Of a stretch of DNA of 64,000 bases, positions 1 through 12,000 are shown one piece after another. The stretch spans positions 53,173,350 through 53,237,349 of the forward strand of contig OZ024795.1 of NCBI GenBank assembly GCA_964017045.1, read 5' to 3'. Origin of the DNA: Omphiscola glabra (lineage: Eukaryota; Mollusca; Gastropoda; Lymnaeidae). A program made the position numbers and the translations under genes. How positions within the stretch are numbered: position 1 is the stretch's first letter; each line of letters starts with the position of its first letter. The notes beneath the pieces were generated by a model, which was given only the letters and a program-made list of their open reading frames with translations, did not search any database and had not been told where the DNA came from.

Positions 1-3000
1 ATAATCTTTCCATGCAGAGCCAGCATCTACACTTTATTATTTGCTAAGGTAAGTTAAAGATCACCATCTTACCATCATGATGTTTTGCAAAGCTAGCAAG
101 ATTGGGATTGGGGCTGCACTATCTTTTTCACTCTCTCATTCTCCAAATTTCTCAGAAATTGCTTGACAAAGCAAAGGGAAGGCAAACATTTTTATGCACG
201 TTCATTGCATGTTAAAAAAAAGGAGAGAAAAAACTCTGTGGCAGCAATTCAATGTATAGCAAAGATCAAATTGCTGATTAGTTCCATGAAAAGGGTGCTG
301 CATGTTTTGTAATGCTTTCATGAAGGATTACTCCTTTTCCTCACCTGTCTATTTTGTTAGTGACTTGTGTAAAAGAATTTGCAGCATGATAACTCATGGG
401 AATAAAACAGAATACTTTCTCTGTACCAGTATTTACCACTCACAAATTTGAGAATTTCTCCTCTAAACTTTGACTTATCATACAATTCAAGAGTCTTGGA
501 TCACCTCACTAAAACAATTTTATTACCATTGCAAGAGGATAACTTTCTTTTTTCAATACAAGGGAATTATATGTATATTTTTTTCATCTAACCTTGTCAA
601 GTAACTAAAATATTGTGTATTATTTCATTGAATATTGAGAATATTGACAAGCTTTGATTTTTTTTTTTTACAAAGCATTTGAAGACAAGCCAAATAAAAT
701 TAACGAATTATAGATGCATTTCATGCATGTCGTAGTGAGTCAGTTAGTTATAATTATTTTCAGGAATGCTTAATTTGAATGTTTCTTTTATACACATATA
801 TTTAAATATTGATTTTATGCTTTGAGCTTAGTCAAGTTTTTTTGTTGTTGTAAACATTGTTTCGGTCTGTGTATAAGAAATTTTCCCTGAATTCTAGACA
901 GTTGAATCAGTGGTGAGTTGTTTGTAAGGCTTTCATATCTTTAGCCATAGTTGTTTGTAAGGCTTTCATATCTTTAGCCATAGCTGTTTGTAAGGCTTTC
1001 ATATCTTTAGCCATAGTTGTTTTTAACAGGCTGTCGAGTAGTTTATGCCTTGTGGCTTTAGCTTTTTTTGTCATACATTTTATAAGAATATCTGGCCTTT
1101 TTCTTTGCTAACACTTAGTAAATGTCTAATTGCACTCTATAATTTCTTCCATACCTTACAACACACTGTGTTCAAATATCCCAAGTGATGGGGCTATTTA
1201 TAAGTTTTACTTTTATATTTTAATGCTGGGACAATTTATTATTATTATTCTTACAAGATCTCAAATAAAATAATTATGACGCCAGGTTTGGAATGAAAAA
1301 TACCAATGACATGAAATAAGCAAAAGAAAATAAGTTTTGCTGATTTTGATAAGAGTGAGAGGAAACTAAAGTCAGTAAACAACATTTCAACTACAGTATT
1401 GCAAGTCCTTGTTGATGTCCTGTAAAATCATTTCCTTAGATGTAAAAAGTGTACAATAAATACATACACATTTTTTCAAATGTGAAACTTCTGATCCCCC
1501 CTTTTTAAATCTGCTCAAACAAAATAAAGTTTAACTATTCATCTTATGAAGCCAGTACTCTAAAAAGAAACTCTCTCGAATCGTAATATACTTTATGGTC
1601 ATTTTTATGACCCTTCTTAAGAATGTAACTTTCTTTTGGTCCTGTGGCACAATATTATTGTTGTCTGCCTACTGACCAAGGGGTAGTTGGTTTGAATTCA
1701 TCTGGTGTCATTTCCAGCTATAGGTTAAAACACCAGGTGGAATGTACTCCTTAGCCCAATTGATATTCTTGGGAGGATTTAACTCTAAAAAACCAGAACC
1801 ACTAAAGTCAAGAGATAGCAGCCAGCATTGGATTAAAGATTTTACGAAATTTTTTTTTTTATTGTACCAGTAAATGAGTAATTGAAAAACACCTCTGACT
1901 ACCATTTACATTGGTTTTATTTTTGTAAGTGTTCTTCTTGGCTTTGCATAACCCACTTGTTTTCGTACATTTAGAGTTTTTGGAAAATTGTAGACTAAAA
2001 TGTCTTGTATCCACAATTTAGAGGATTTTTGTTTCCTAACCGTAACATTTTACCATTTGCTTCATGTATCCTGTTGCCAAAATTCATTGGTGGTTATTAA
2101 TCTTATTTTTTTTATCCATGATTTTACTAAATAAATTACATTATTTTTAGATCCAAGACATGATGTGTCCCTTTATTTCATCATTAATTACTGGTACAAA
2201 GCACACTTGACCTTTCCATGCTTTAACACATGGGTGTTTCTTTAAATGTCCTTGTTTTGTCAAACCTGTCATTGTCTATTCCACCCTGTCATTGTCTATT
2301 CCACCCAGTCATTGTCTATTCCACCCAGTCATTGTCTATTCCACCCTGTCATTGTCTATTCCACCCTGTCATTGTCTATTCCACCCTGTCATTGTCTATT
2401 CCACCCTGTCATTGTCTATTCCACCTTTTCATTGTCTATTCCAAGCTGTAAGTATCTTAGCTAGCCAAAGTATTCCATTTCTGTGTCAGCTTAGTGATTT
2501 GATGTCACAACACACATACACCGCTGTCTTTTGCTTATGTCACTACCAGTATAACTACTTTTTGAAAGGATATAAATAAAAAGACCTTGCAACAAAAAAT
2601 TCTATTGATTGCTATTGTTGACTTTAGTGAAGCTTCTCTCTGTGACATTAAAAAGGAACATTTACTTTTACATAATTCACAATTACTTTTTTTCTATAAG
2701 ACCCATATTATTTGAATATAATTCATGTTATTCATTTGTAGCTTTATTTTAATTAAAATTATTTTTTTCATCAGATAGAAGAATTTCAGAAGTTCGATTT
2801 TGATATGCTTGATGTAAATAGATTGTAGAAGATTTTTCCATTTATTTTAATTTATGTTCATTTATGTTTTTGGTTATCAATTTCATTGTTTATTCCTGGA
2901 ATCATTTTTTTTAATCATAAAAAATAAATAATCGTTACGAATGTAATGTTAATGATTTGTTATCATACTCTTGGTATATTCTTGTGACCATATTTGGATG

Positions 3001-6000
3001 TTTTTTATTTTCTTGTCTTTCCCATTGCTGTTCTCCTAATCATCTAATTCTCAACCTTTGGGTCGCGACCCCTTTGGGGGTCAAATGACCCTTTCACAGA
3101 GGTTGCCTAAGACCACCGGAAAACAAATATACTTTACAGTTTTGAAGTAGTAAGAAAAATAATTTTGTGGTTGGGGGTCACCACAAAATTTAGGAACTGT
3201 ATTAAAGGGTTGCGGCATTAGAAAGGTTGAGAACCACTGATCTAATGTCATAAACTTATTGGTAAAAACTGCATCAACTGTAATGGAAGTCTGGTATTTA
3301 TAAGTAGTCAGTACTATAAAGTCTGGTATTTATAAGTAGTCAGTCAGTACTAAGCACAATTTCTGTTAGTTATTTCATATTAGAAGAATTATCATTTGGA
3401 ATAGCAATGTTAAAAAGTTGTTTCCCTCCCTTTAACATAAATTAGACTCGTAACTTGCCTGTAATTTTGGTGTCCATAAAGTAAGGTAATACAACTAAAG
3501 GTTAAATAGGCATCTTTATGAATTACATGTCATTACAGATGTCAGTCTGTGGTTTGTTCGTTTATTGACCAGTTTTCTTGGCGTCTCACAGAAATCCAAA
3601 CCTCACGACGACATGCTGAGCTCTAATGAGCACATGCCAGAGAAGCTTTTCAAGAGTATAACAGTTAGTATTGTTCTTGGCTCAATGGCTGTTTCCATAG
3701 TTATACCTAATGGTAAGTGTTTCCATAGTTACACCTAATGGTAAGTGTTTCCATAGTTACACCTAATGGTAAGTTTTTCCATAGTTACGACTAATGGTAA
3801 GTGTTTCCATAGTTACACCTAATGGTAAGTGTTTCCATAGTTACACCTAATGGTAAGTGTTTCCATAGTTACGACTAATGGTAAGTGTTTCCATAGTTAC
3901 ACTTATGGTAAGTGTTTCCATAGTTACACCTAATGGTAAGTTTTTCCATAGTTACACCTAATGGTAAGTGTTTCCATAGATACACCTAATGGTAAGTGTT
4001 TCCATAGTTACACCTAATGGTAAGTGTTTCCATAGTTACACCTAATGGTAAGTGTTTCCATAGTTACACCTAATGGTAAGTTTTTCCATAGTTACACCTA
4101 ATGGTAAGTGTTTCCATAGTTACACCTAATGGTAAGTGTTTCCATAGATACACCTAATGGTAAGTGTTTCCATAGTTACACCTAATGGTAAGTTTTTCCA
4201 TAGTTACACCTAAAGGTAAGTGTTTCCATAGTTACACATAATGGTGTTTCCATAGTTACACCTAATGGTGTTTCCATAGTTGCATCTAATGGTGTTTCCA
4301 TAGTTGCATCTAATGGTGTTTCCATAGTTGCACCTAATGGTGTTTCCATAGTTGCACCTAATGGTGTTTCCATAGTTGCACCTAATGGTGTTTCCATAGT
4401 TGCACCTAATGGTGTTTCCATAGTTACACCTAATGGTGTTTGTTTCCATAGTTGCACCTAAGCCTAATGGTGTTTCCATAGTTGCACCTAATGGTGTTTC
4501 CATAGTTGAACCTAATGGTGTTTACATAGTTGCACCTAATGGTGTTTCCATAGTTGCACCTAATGGTGTTTCCATAGTTACACCTAATGGTGTTTCTATA
4601 GTTGCACCTAATGGTGTTTCCATAGTTGCACCTAATGGTGTTTCCATAGTTGTACCTAATGGTGTTTCCATAGTTGCACCTAAGCCTAATGGTGTTTCCA
4701 TAGTTGCACCTAATGGTGTTTCCATAGTTGCACCTAATGGTGTTTCCATAGTTGCACCTAATGGTGTTTCCATAGTTGCACCTAATGGTGTTTCCATAGT
4801 TGCACCTAAGCCTAATGGTGTTTCCATAGTTGAACCTAATGGTGTTTCCATAGTTGCACCTAATGGTGTTTCTATAGTTGCAACTAATGGTGTTTACATA
4901 GTTGCACCTAATGGTGTTTCTATAGTTGCAACTAATGGTGTTTACATAGTTGCACCTAATGGTGTTTACATAGTTACAACTAATGGTAAGTGTTTCTTTT
5001 AATTGAATATGAAAATATTTGAAGCCAGATTCAGCTAAACATGGAACCAACACATTTCCATGAAAAAAGTAATTGGCCTAAATAGCAATGCTTAAAAACT
5101 TATTGTCACCATTTATTCTTGCAACAATGTCTAATGAATGAATGAATGAATTTATTGATTTGGTTTAAAGGGTTAACTGCCAAGTTTTCATCTTTTGTAT
5201 GTTATGATATTGTATGTTATGATATTGTATGTTATGATATTCTATGTTATGATATTCTATGTTATGATATTGAAATGTTTTGAGTTGTGTAACATTGGAT
5301 GACAATGACATGTCCACTTCTTTCATACTGCTCAGTTGAGTTGTCTAACATTGAATAACAATGACATGTCCACTTCTTTCATACTGCTCAGTTGAGTTGT
5401 CTAACATTGAATAACAATGACATGTCCACTTCTTTCATACTGCTCAGTTGAGTTGTCTAACATTGAATAACAATGACATGTCCACTTCTTTCATACTGCT
5501 CAGTTGAGTTGTCTAACATTGAATGACAATGACATGTCCACTTCTGTCATACTGCTCAGTTGAGTTGTGTAACAGTGAATGACAATGACATGTCCACTTC
5601 TTTCATACTGCTCAGTTGAGTTGTCTAACATTGAATGACAATGACATGTCCACTTCTGTCATACTGCTCAGTTGAGTTGTGTAACATTGAATGACAATGA
5701 CATGTCCACTTCTTTCATACTGCTCAGTTGAGTTGTCTAACATTGAATGTGTTTCCATAGTTACATACATAGGAGAGACAGGTGTTGCCTTGGAGACAGA
5801 TTTAGAGAACACCTCTATAATATAAATAAACAGGCTCTCTGTCCGGTCTCCAAACATTTCAATAGCACCAACCATGATGGCATTTTGGACATCGCAGTTA
5901 CTGGTATACTGTATACTAGTAACACAACGGATAGGATCCATATGGAGAATAAATTAATATCAAGATTTGGCACGTTAACTCCATACAGGATAAACCAAAT

Positions 6001-9000
6001 CCACAATTTTACATAACTGCGATGTCTTTTTTCCTGATTGGGCTTTTACATTTTACTTCAAGTCACTTCCTTTTCATTCTTCTTTTTTCTTGACCTTGTT
6101 TCTGTCCGGTTTTCTATTTTTTAGGTAGGATTTATCTCTCTCTCTTTATATATTATGTAAATTTGATTCATACTTATTTGTATGTCTTGTACTGATGAAG
6201 GCAAGTGCCGAAACGTTTAATTATTTGTAATGTAAAATTATTATTAAAGCTCAATAGATATTGTTATATCGACACAGATTGTTCGTGTCTATTTAATCAA
6301 CATTGAATGACAATGACATGTCCACTTCTTTCATACTGCTCAGTTGAGTTGTCTAACATTGAATGACAATGACATGTCCACTTCTTTCATACTGCTCAGT
6401 TGAGTTGTCTAACATTGAATGACAATGACATGTCCACTTCTTTCATACTGCTCAGTTGAGTTCATCTTGGGAATAAATGGAGCCATCATGGGAACTCTCA
6501 TCTGTTACATTTTTCCGGCTCTGTTTTTCCTCAAAGTAATGGGCAGCAAACCTGAAGAGAGGAGTAAAGCGCAGGTGAGTTAGTGTAAAACAGGCTCTAT
6601 AATATAAGCCCTTGAGTGGGGGGTGGGGTAGGGTGAGTGTAAAACAAGTTCTATAAGCCATTGTTTCAGGAGTGGGGGGTGGGGTAAGGTGAGTGTAAAA
6701 CAAGCTCTATAAGCCATTGTTTCAGGAGGGGGGGTGGGGTAAGGTGAGTGTAAAACAAGCTCTGGAGTGGGGGGGGGTAAGGTGTGTGTAAAACAAGCTC
6801 TATAAGCCATTGTTTCAGGAGTGGGGGGTGGGGTAGGGTGTGTGTAAAACAAGCTCTATAAGCCATTGTTTCAGGAGGGGGGGTGGGGTAAGGTGAGTGT
6901 AAAACAAGCTCTATAAGCCATTGTTTCAGGAGGGGGGGTGGGGTAAGGTGAATAAACAAGCTGTTGGCCATAGTCAAGTGACCAAAATGCACTGATTAGT
7001 AAGACTGTTTTATGTTTTAGTCACAAATGACCAGAAATGATGTGACGGCCCACAGAAGAAATAATTTAACTTGAAAAGCTTGTTTAAATATTATTTTATA
7101 ACAAATTTTCAGCTGGTCCTTTTTTGTGGCATCACCATTTTGCTTGTGAGCACATTCGCCACCCTTAGCTCTCACGACAAAGGACACACCCACCTTGACG
7201 AACCATCGGTACTCATCCCAAAGAATCCAACCTTAGCACCCCTTGAACTTCTGGATGCAGAAAAGAAACCAGCTAATTTTGAAAGTAAGATGTCATAATG
7301 AAATTAAGATGTCATATTGAAAGTAAGATTTCATCATTTCATCTGGGTTGGTGTCCAAGGGAAATAATTAAACCTAAAATGTTTTTTTTGTTGTTGTTTT
7401 TTTACAAATTAAATAAATAAAACTTAAATAACCCGCTGTGGATTCGAAAGTTTTAAGGACACTCTGTTCAATAAAAGTATTTAAATTAGGATACATTATC
7501 ATTTATTGTACATTCTGGAAGAGATTTTCAGGTTTGAATTGCCAATAAATAAGTGATATTGGTGGGACTTAAAGCTTACAGCCTGCTTTATTTAAAATTA
7601 TTTATACATTTTGATTTTTTGACTGCTGTTTAAATTGACTGCTGTTTAAATTGACTGCTGTTTAAATTGACTGCTGTTTAAATTGACTGCTGTTTAAATT
7701 GACTGCTGTTTAAATTGACTGCTGTTTAAATTGACTGCTGTTTAAATTGACTGATGTTTAAATTGACTGATGTTTAAAATGACTGCTGTTTAAATTGACT
7801 GCTGTTTAAATTGACTGCTGTTCAGTTGAAAAGAGGGACGTGAAGCCTGGGGCTGTTGATCCAGGATCACATGTGCGCAAAGAACCCCCAAACCCTGACC
7901 CACCGGAAAAAGTTGTCATAATGCCTGTTGTAAGTTTTTATCATTTTTCTTTTAATCGTATGGTAAATTTAAAACGTCATTTAAAACAGTAAATATCTTT
8001 TTTTTTTTAAACTTTAAAGACATCCTTCACAATGTTCAGGTAGCTGAAAACCACCCACAGAAAGATAAGGAAGAAATGAAGGGAGATAATTTGGACATCA
8101 AGGTGAATGAGATCCGCAATGAAGAACTTGAAATAGCAAATAAGGTGAAGGTAAGAAGAGTTGTTGCTGTCTTATATGAAGAGGTCAGAGGTCATGGATG
8201 AAAAAAAAATATGTGTGCCATTATAGAAAGCCTAAACTTTTTAAAGCTCAAAATTGTGCTTGGTATTTTACTTAATTTTTTTTTAATTTTTTTTTTCTTC
8301 CCCAAAAACAATTTCAGAAATTTTCAGTAAAAGACAAATAATGCATCCTTTGTTAGCATAGAATTATGTCACCAATAACAATATTATTTTTAAATTTTAA
8401 CAAATGTTTTATATAGACTCTTATTGAAATTTTTTTCTGATCTCAAATAAAATTAATGAAATGTTGAATAATGAAGTCTTTGTTCATCCTCGCATTAATG
8501 GGGAATACAGGCCACCACCAAAGCATCTACTTTCTCAAATCTCTTGGGAAGTACAGGCCACCACCAGAGTACCCACTCTCTTAAATCTCTAGGGACGTAC
8601 GGGCCATCACCTGAATATCCACTCTCTTAAATCTCTTGGGACGTACAGGCCATCACCAGAGTACCCACTCCCTCTTCTTCCCCCCCTCTTCTGCTAGCTC
8701 AATAGACAGACTGCTTATTTAAATGCTGCTTGTTTAAAAGCTTGAGTTAATGAGTTATTGGCTAGTCTAGTTTAAGCACTCAATGACCTTGGCCTTGTTG
8801 TGTTGTCCTAGGAGCTAGAGAAAGAAAAAAAACAAGATGACCTGATTGCTAAGCTAGAACTGCACAGGGTGGAGCAGGAAAGGTTAATAGAGGAACAGAA
8901 GCAGCTCCTGAAAGAGTTCAAAAATCACCATGAGCTGGACATGAAGGTACCGTTGGCAGAGATAAGGGTTTTTTTCCCCCATCCCCCATTTGCCAGCATT

Positions 9001-12000
9001 TGGATCCAGCATTATTCAGCGTAAAATATCAGGAAGTGCAATAGCTATTAAAAAAGAGGGAAAAGTCACTAGATTTAAACTTCTAAATAAGTCTGATAAT
9101 ATAAATTATTTGTATAAAGCCAACCAGACCTGAGAATTGGAGAAAATTTCAAAAATGTCCAACCAATATATAGCAACCAAATTTTAGAGTGATCTCCCTC
9201 ATGAAGTTTTTATAGAAATATTTAAATATTCTGGAATGCATGCAATGGGAATAAAGCAAACAATGCTCCTCAAGATCCTTTACACCCCCATTGACATGCG
9301 GACATCCTCAAGATCCTTTACACCATTGACGTGCAGACATCCTCAAGATCCTTTACACCATTGACGTGCGGACATCCTCAAGATCCTTTATACCCCCATT
9401 GACGTGCGGACATCCTCAAGATCCTTTACACCATTGACGTGCAGACATCCTCAAGATCCTTTACACCATTGACGTGCGGACATCCTCAAGATCCTTTATA
9501 CCCCCATTGACGTGCGGACATCCTCAAGATCCTTTACACCATTGACACGCGGACATCCTCAAGATCCTTTACACCCCCATTGACGTGCGGATATCCTCAA
9601 GATCCTTTACACCCCCATTGATGTGCGGACATCCTCAAGATCCTTTACAGCCCCATTGACGTGCGGACATCCTCAAGATCCTTTACACCCCCATTGACGT
9701 GCGGACATCCTCAAGATCCTTTATACCCCCATTGTTGTCATTTGAACAAATACAAATATTTTGCAAATATCCTAAATGAACATACCATTAATAACTTAAA
9801 CAATATAGTAAACTTTCCATTTTGGAAATCTTTCCCTGCCATTTTTTTCTATTAATTTAATAGCTTTATACCCCTCATTTATTCTACTTACGACTGTCTT
9901 TTAACCAACTTCTTCATATCTTAGAAAGTTGGCGGGCAAGTTCTTCTCATCTAGCATTTTATCTATCAAAATTTCAACCCCACAAAAATTCGTCTGTTGA
10001 TTAGCATTATGAAATTTATGAGAGAGTCAGATTTAGAATTTAAATTATTTGCCTAGTGTTACTCACCGATAAAAGGTTTTAACAATTTAATCAAAGTGGG
10101 TCAAGAGAATTCAATGTTAATATTCATTAAAATGATCAAAAGGACTGAAACCAGTGTATTATGAATACGATATCAAAACTAGGGAAGAAAAAAAAATGAA
10201 CTTACATGATTTGAATATGTCTAGTTATAAAAAGGTATAAATAGCAATCCACACACACAGTGAAAATATTAATCCACACAAGTATTAGTCATAGGAATGG
10301 TGAAAATATTAATCCACACAAGTATTAGTCATAGGAATGGTGAAAATATTAATCCACACAAGTATAAGTCATAGGAATGGTGAAAATAATTATGCACACG
10401 CACACAATGGTAAGTAATCACTGGCCCAAAATCTCTCGCTTAAGTCTGTCAGACTCATAAGTAACTCTCTTATTTAAGTGGGCTGACGGAAGTCTGTCAG
10501 ACTCACACGTAGCTCTCTTATTTAAGTGGGTTGATGGAAATCTGTCAGACTCACACGTAACTCTCTTATTTAAGTGGGCTGATGGAAGTCTGTCTGACTC
10601 ACAAGTAACTCTCTTATTTAAGTGGAGTAACAGTACTCGAGGAATCATATCTTATCTAGAAAGTCTTGTGGCACCTGTAAGTAAACAGTCCTTCATAACA
10701 AGATCCCCATGTGTCCTGTTAGAGTTTTGCATGTTTTATCCTATTTTGTAAGTTATCTTTTATATATATTTTTTTTTTGTTGTGTCCTTCCTTTTTACAA
10801 CGGCCCCCCTCACATATTTTATATTAATAGTACTGAGTGAAAAAGAAAAAGCTATCATTAGGGTGTATGACTGTCTGTAGGACTATTATTTAAAGGCTGG
10901 CAGGTAGGGTGTAGGACTGTCTGTGGGCCCATTGTTGAAAGGATGTCATTTAGTGTGTAGGACGGTCTGTAACATAAGGCTTTTGTTTAAAGGCTGACAG
11001 GTAGTGTGTAGGACTGTCTGTAGGCCTATTGTGTGTAGAAAATGAAAAGTTAATTCTTTTTTTGTAACACTTGGATTCATATTTCTTCAACATGAGCACA
11101 GTGCTCCCCATGTTACACTTGATTAGCATTTTATATTATGCACCGTTAGTGCACTGCTCTCATGAGTTAGTCATAGCTCTTCAAGGCCAAAGACCAAAAA
11201 AATCTGATTGAACTTTTGATGTGGACTAAATGTAAAAGGTTTTGAAAAAGGGGCAATTACTGGTGATTAAAACTAGATTTTTTCATCATTATTAAATAAA
11301 GCTTCTTTGAGTGAGCTGAGGCTGATGAACTAGTCAGCATTGTTTGTTTGCAAAAATCTGTGAGCTGAGGCTGATGAACTAGTCAGCATTGTTTGTTTGC
11401 AAAAATCTGTGAGCTTAGGCTAATGAACTAGTCAGCATTGTTTGTTTGCAAAAATCTGTGAGCTGAGGCTAATGAACTAGTCAGCATTGTTTGTTTGCAA
11501 AAATCTGTGAGCTGAGGCTGATGAACTAGTCAGTATTGTTTGTTTGCAAAAATCTGTGAGCTTAGGCTGATGAACTAGTCAGCATTGTTTGTTTGCAAAA
11601 ATCTGTGAGCTGAGGCTGATGAACTAGTCAGCATTGTTTGTTTGCAAAAATCTGTGAGCTGAGGCTGATGAACTAGTCAGCATTGTTTGTTTGCAAAAAT
11701 CTGTGAGCTGAGGCTGATGAACTAGTCAGCATTATTTGTTTGCAAAAATCTGTGAGCTTAGGCTGATGAACTAGTCAGAATTGTTTGTTTGCAAAAATCT
11801 GTGAGCTGAGGCTGATGAACTAGTCAGCATTGTTTGTTTGCAAAAATCTGTGAGCTTAGGCTGATGAACTAGTCAGCATTGTTTGTTTGCAAAAATCTGT
11901 GAGCTGAGGCTGATGAACTAGTCAGCATTGTTTGTTTGCAAAAATCTGTGAGCTGAGGCTGATGAACTAGTCAGCATTGTTTGTTTGCAAAAATCTGTGA

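Noticed and set aside
4433..5002. Long open frame of repeated VSIVAPNG, and antisense counterparts at 4182-5053
   Set aside because: A by-product of the 24-bp period without stops; the array is intronic and joining it to the exon through the 28-bp units introduces a frameshift and stop.
7071..7298. 75-residue open frame as a separate small gene
   Set aside because: It is SLC38A10 exon 7113-7284 with intron sequence on both sides.
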